A stretch of 7,115 nucleotides of DNA. Source: an uncultured Prevotella sp. Lineage in GTDB: Bacteria; Bacteroidota; Bacteroidia; Bacteroidales; Bacteroidaceae. Every line of letters begins with the position of its first letter. The stretch's first letter is position 1. A program made the position numbers and the translations under genes. This document shows positions 6,189-7,115 of this stretch, in pieces. The notes under the pieces are model-generated. The model saw only the letters and a list, made by a program, of their open reading frames with translations. It was not told the DNA's origin and ran no database searches. The stretch is taken from contig CAMYZK010000123.1 in assembly GCA_947303825.1 (NCBI GenBank), positions 1-7,115 of the forward strand, written 5' to 3'.

Positions 6189-6218
6189 TTTAGACAATAG
6201 TTTTGCTGTTGCGGACAA

Positions 6219-6246
6219 ATACAAGACGCAGGTGAGCACCATGCGT
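6219..6246. repeat. Second copy of the 28-bp hairpin-containing repeat, right arm lost
   Basis: It is identical over 28 bases to 1279-1306 and in the same orientation. It keeps the inner stem (ACGCA/TGCGT plus GGT/ACC, with a bulged A). Its left flank, GGACAAAT (6213-6220), is the exact complement of the right flank ATTTGTCC (1308-1315) of the other copy, while its own right flank (6247 onward) does not match. Each copy therefore preserves a different arm of one larger ancestral palindrome. The copy lies upstream of the S41 leader array. Confidence 0.8.
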
Positions 6247-6257
6247 TCGCCGCTCTC

Positions 6258-6315
6258 CGCCAAGAACTCTTCGCTCGGCTTTGCCGCTTGGCTTCGCCAA
6301 GAACTCTTAACTCTT
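6258..6315. repeat. Paired 14-bp direct repeats flanking two small hairpins, running into the radical SAM gene end
   Basis: The word CGCCAAGAACTCTT occurs at 6258-6271 and 6295-6308. Between and across the copies lie two perfect hairpins: CGGC/GCCG (6276-6279 with 6283-6286) and CTTGGC/GCCAAG (6287-6292 with 6296-6301). Two AACTCTT heptamers (6302-6315) follow and touch the radical SAM stop TAA (6315-6317, minus strand). On the minus strand the hairpins lie just past that stop and might end transcription, but no T-tract follows them. Confidence 0.75.
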
Positions 6316-7091
6316 TAATAGCTCACGCTGCACGCCAGTCCTCTCTCCACCACCATGTCGTGTATGCGGTCCAGCTGCTCGTGGGTGGCTTTGAGCAGTC
6401 CCTTGGTGGGAGTCTCGCGGTCTATGGTATATATCATAACCTGTTGCGGGTTGATGGTGCACACAGCGTCCAGCCAGGGCAGCACATAGTCGTCGCCGGT
6501 GTTGTCGGCACTTTCTCCGGCCACCTCACCGCGCATGAACATGGTCTGAATGATGACATGCCCGTTGAAGGACTTCATGTGTTCAACGATGCTCTCTACG
6601 CTGTAGGTGCCCTGCGGCTGGTCTATGCGACGTATATACTGAGCCGACACGGTATCGAGCTTCAGTATGTTGTTGTCTACCATCATCAGCGCGTCGTGAA
6701 CGCTCTGCCGGTGTATCAGCGTGGAGTTGCTCAGCACGCTCACCTTTGCCTCCGGGCAGTAGCGGTTGCGCAGGGCTATGGTGTCGGCAATAATCTCGGG
6801 GAAATGCGGATGGCAGGTGGGCTCGCCGTTGCCTGCAAAGGTCAGCACGTCGGGCAGCCTACCCTCTTGCTGCATCTGCACCAGCCTTTGCTCCAGGGCC
6901 GACGCTACCTCCTGGCGCGTGGGCATGGGTCTATGTGGACGGTGCTCCTCGTTGAAGCCGCACTCGCAGTACACACAGTCGAAAGTGCACATCTTGCCAT
7001 CGGCGGGCAGCAGGTTGATGCCCAGCGACAGCCCCAGCCTGCGGCTGTGAACAGGCCCGAAGATGGGCGATGGATATAGTATTGTACTCAT
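6315..7091 (-). CDS. Radical SAM protein, COG0731-like, function unassigned, 258 aa
   Basis: This is a cytosolic [4Fe-4S] radical S-adenosylmethionine enzyme. The cluster motif is CTFDCVYC (Cys35, Cys39, Cys42), preceded by GPVHSRRLGLSLGIN (12-26), a segment characteristic of the COG0731 group that also includes the wybutosine-type (Tyw1-related) domains. The SAM-contacting Gly-Glu motif is GNGEPT (87-92), and a late YTIDRETP (221-228) matches the group's C-terminal pattern. Cys44, after the cluster Cys, may be chance or may add to cluster binding. The protein is only the radical SAM core, without the flavodoxin domain of eukaryotic TYW1. Bacteria do not make wybutosine, so the reaction is unknown. 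The start MSTILYPSPIFGPVH is the first ATG in frame and gives a typical N-terminus. Only 24 bp of upstream DNA is visible. The stop abuts AACTCTT heptamers. The S41 protease gene follows 217 bp away and no functional link is evident. Confidence 0.92.
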   Translation of the reverse strand: MSTILYPSPIFGPVHSRRLGLSLGINLLPADGKMCTFDCVYCECGFNEEHRPHRPMPTRQEVASALEQRLVQMQQEGRLPDVLTFAGNGEPTCHPHFPEIIADTIALRNRYCPEAKVSVLSNSTLIHRQSVHDALMMVDNNILKLDTVSAQYIRRIDQPQGTYSVESIVEHMKSFNGHVIIQTMFMRGEVAGESADNTGDDYVLPWLDAVCTINPQQVMIYTIDRETPTKGLLKATHEQLDRIHDMVVERGLACSVSY

Positions 7092-7115
7092 ACAGACTTC
7101 TATATAACTAACAGT
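7092..7115 (-). other. Upstream edge of the radical SAM gene
   Basis: This AT-rich stretch reads ACTGTTAGTTATATAG and then AAGTCTGT on the minus strand before the start codon. No Shine-Dalgarno site or clear Bacteroidota promoter (TTTG with TAnnTTTG) fits in the visible bases; a promoter may lie beyond the window. Confidence 0.35.

Noticed and set aside
6288..7079. A 263-codon open frame on the plus strand, antisense to the radical SAM gene
   Set aside because: The minus-strand frame has the CxxxCxxC and GNGEPT motifs. The plus-strand product has no domain and begins inside the repeat-rich gap.

Overview
The window looks like chromosomal DNA of a Bacteroidota bacterium, most likely Bacteroidales and probably Prevotella or a close relative. 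The reasons are the Era and S41-peptidase sequence types, an LTA-synthase-like membrane phosphotransferase in a genome of this kind, A-rich leaders without clear Shine-Dalgarno sites, and short AT-rich 7-bp repeats between genes. This assignment is from recognition and was not tested by a search. Coding DNA is moderately GC-rich, and the gene ends are sharply AT-rich.

Layout: (1) 1-1184, plus strand: the C-terminal part of a P1B-type Zn/Cd/Pb-exporting ATPase, whose start lies before the window. (2) 1185-1365: a convergent gap with three heptamer arrays and a hairpin repeat. (3) Four minus-strand genes, which in transcription order (right to left) are: a COG0731-like radical SAM protein (7091-6315), an exported PDZ-S41 C-terminal processing protease (6097-4403), the ribosome-assembly GTPase Era (4124-3201), and a five-TM LTA-synthase/sulfatase-fold phosphotransferase (3177-1366). 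Era and the phosphotransferase are 23 bp apart and are probably co-transcribed. The other two gaps (217 and 278 bp) are large and full of repeats, so each downstream gene may have its own promoter. The genes do not form one obvious pathway: metal export, envelope proteolysis, envelope polymer or lipid decoration, ribosome maturation and an unassigned radical SAM enzyme.

The most unusual content lies at the gene boundaries. Every gene end and two of the three visible leaders are built of degenerate 7-bp tandem repeats (8-bp in one leader). The unit differs from site to site, but the strand composition follows one rule: on the mRNA strand, arrays at gene ends contain no C, and arrays in the S41 and Era leaders contain almost no G. 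The arrays reach into genes. They supply stop codons and last residues for the ATPase, the S41 protease and the phosphotransferase, and the start region of the phosphotransferase. One array sits in frame inside Era, just after the NKID motif. A separate 28-bp sequence containing a hairpin occurs identically at 1279-1306 and 6219-6246. No RNA genes, CRISPR arrays or transposase genes were seen.
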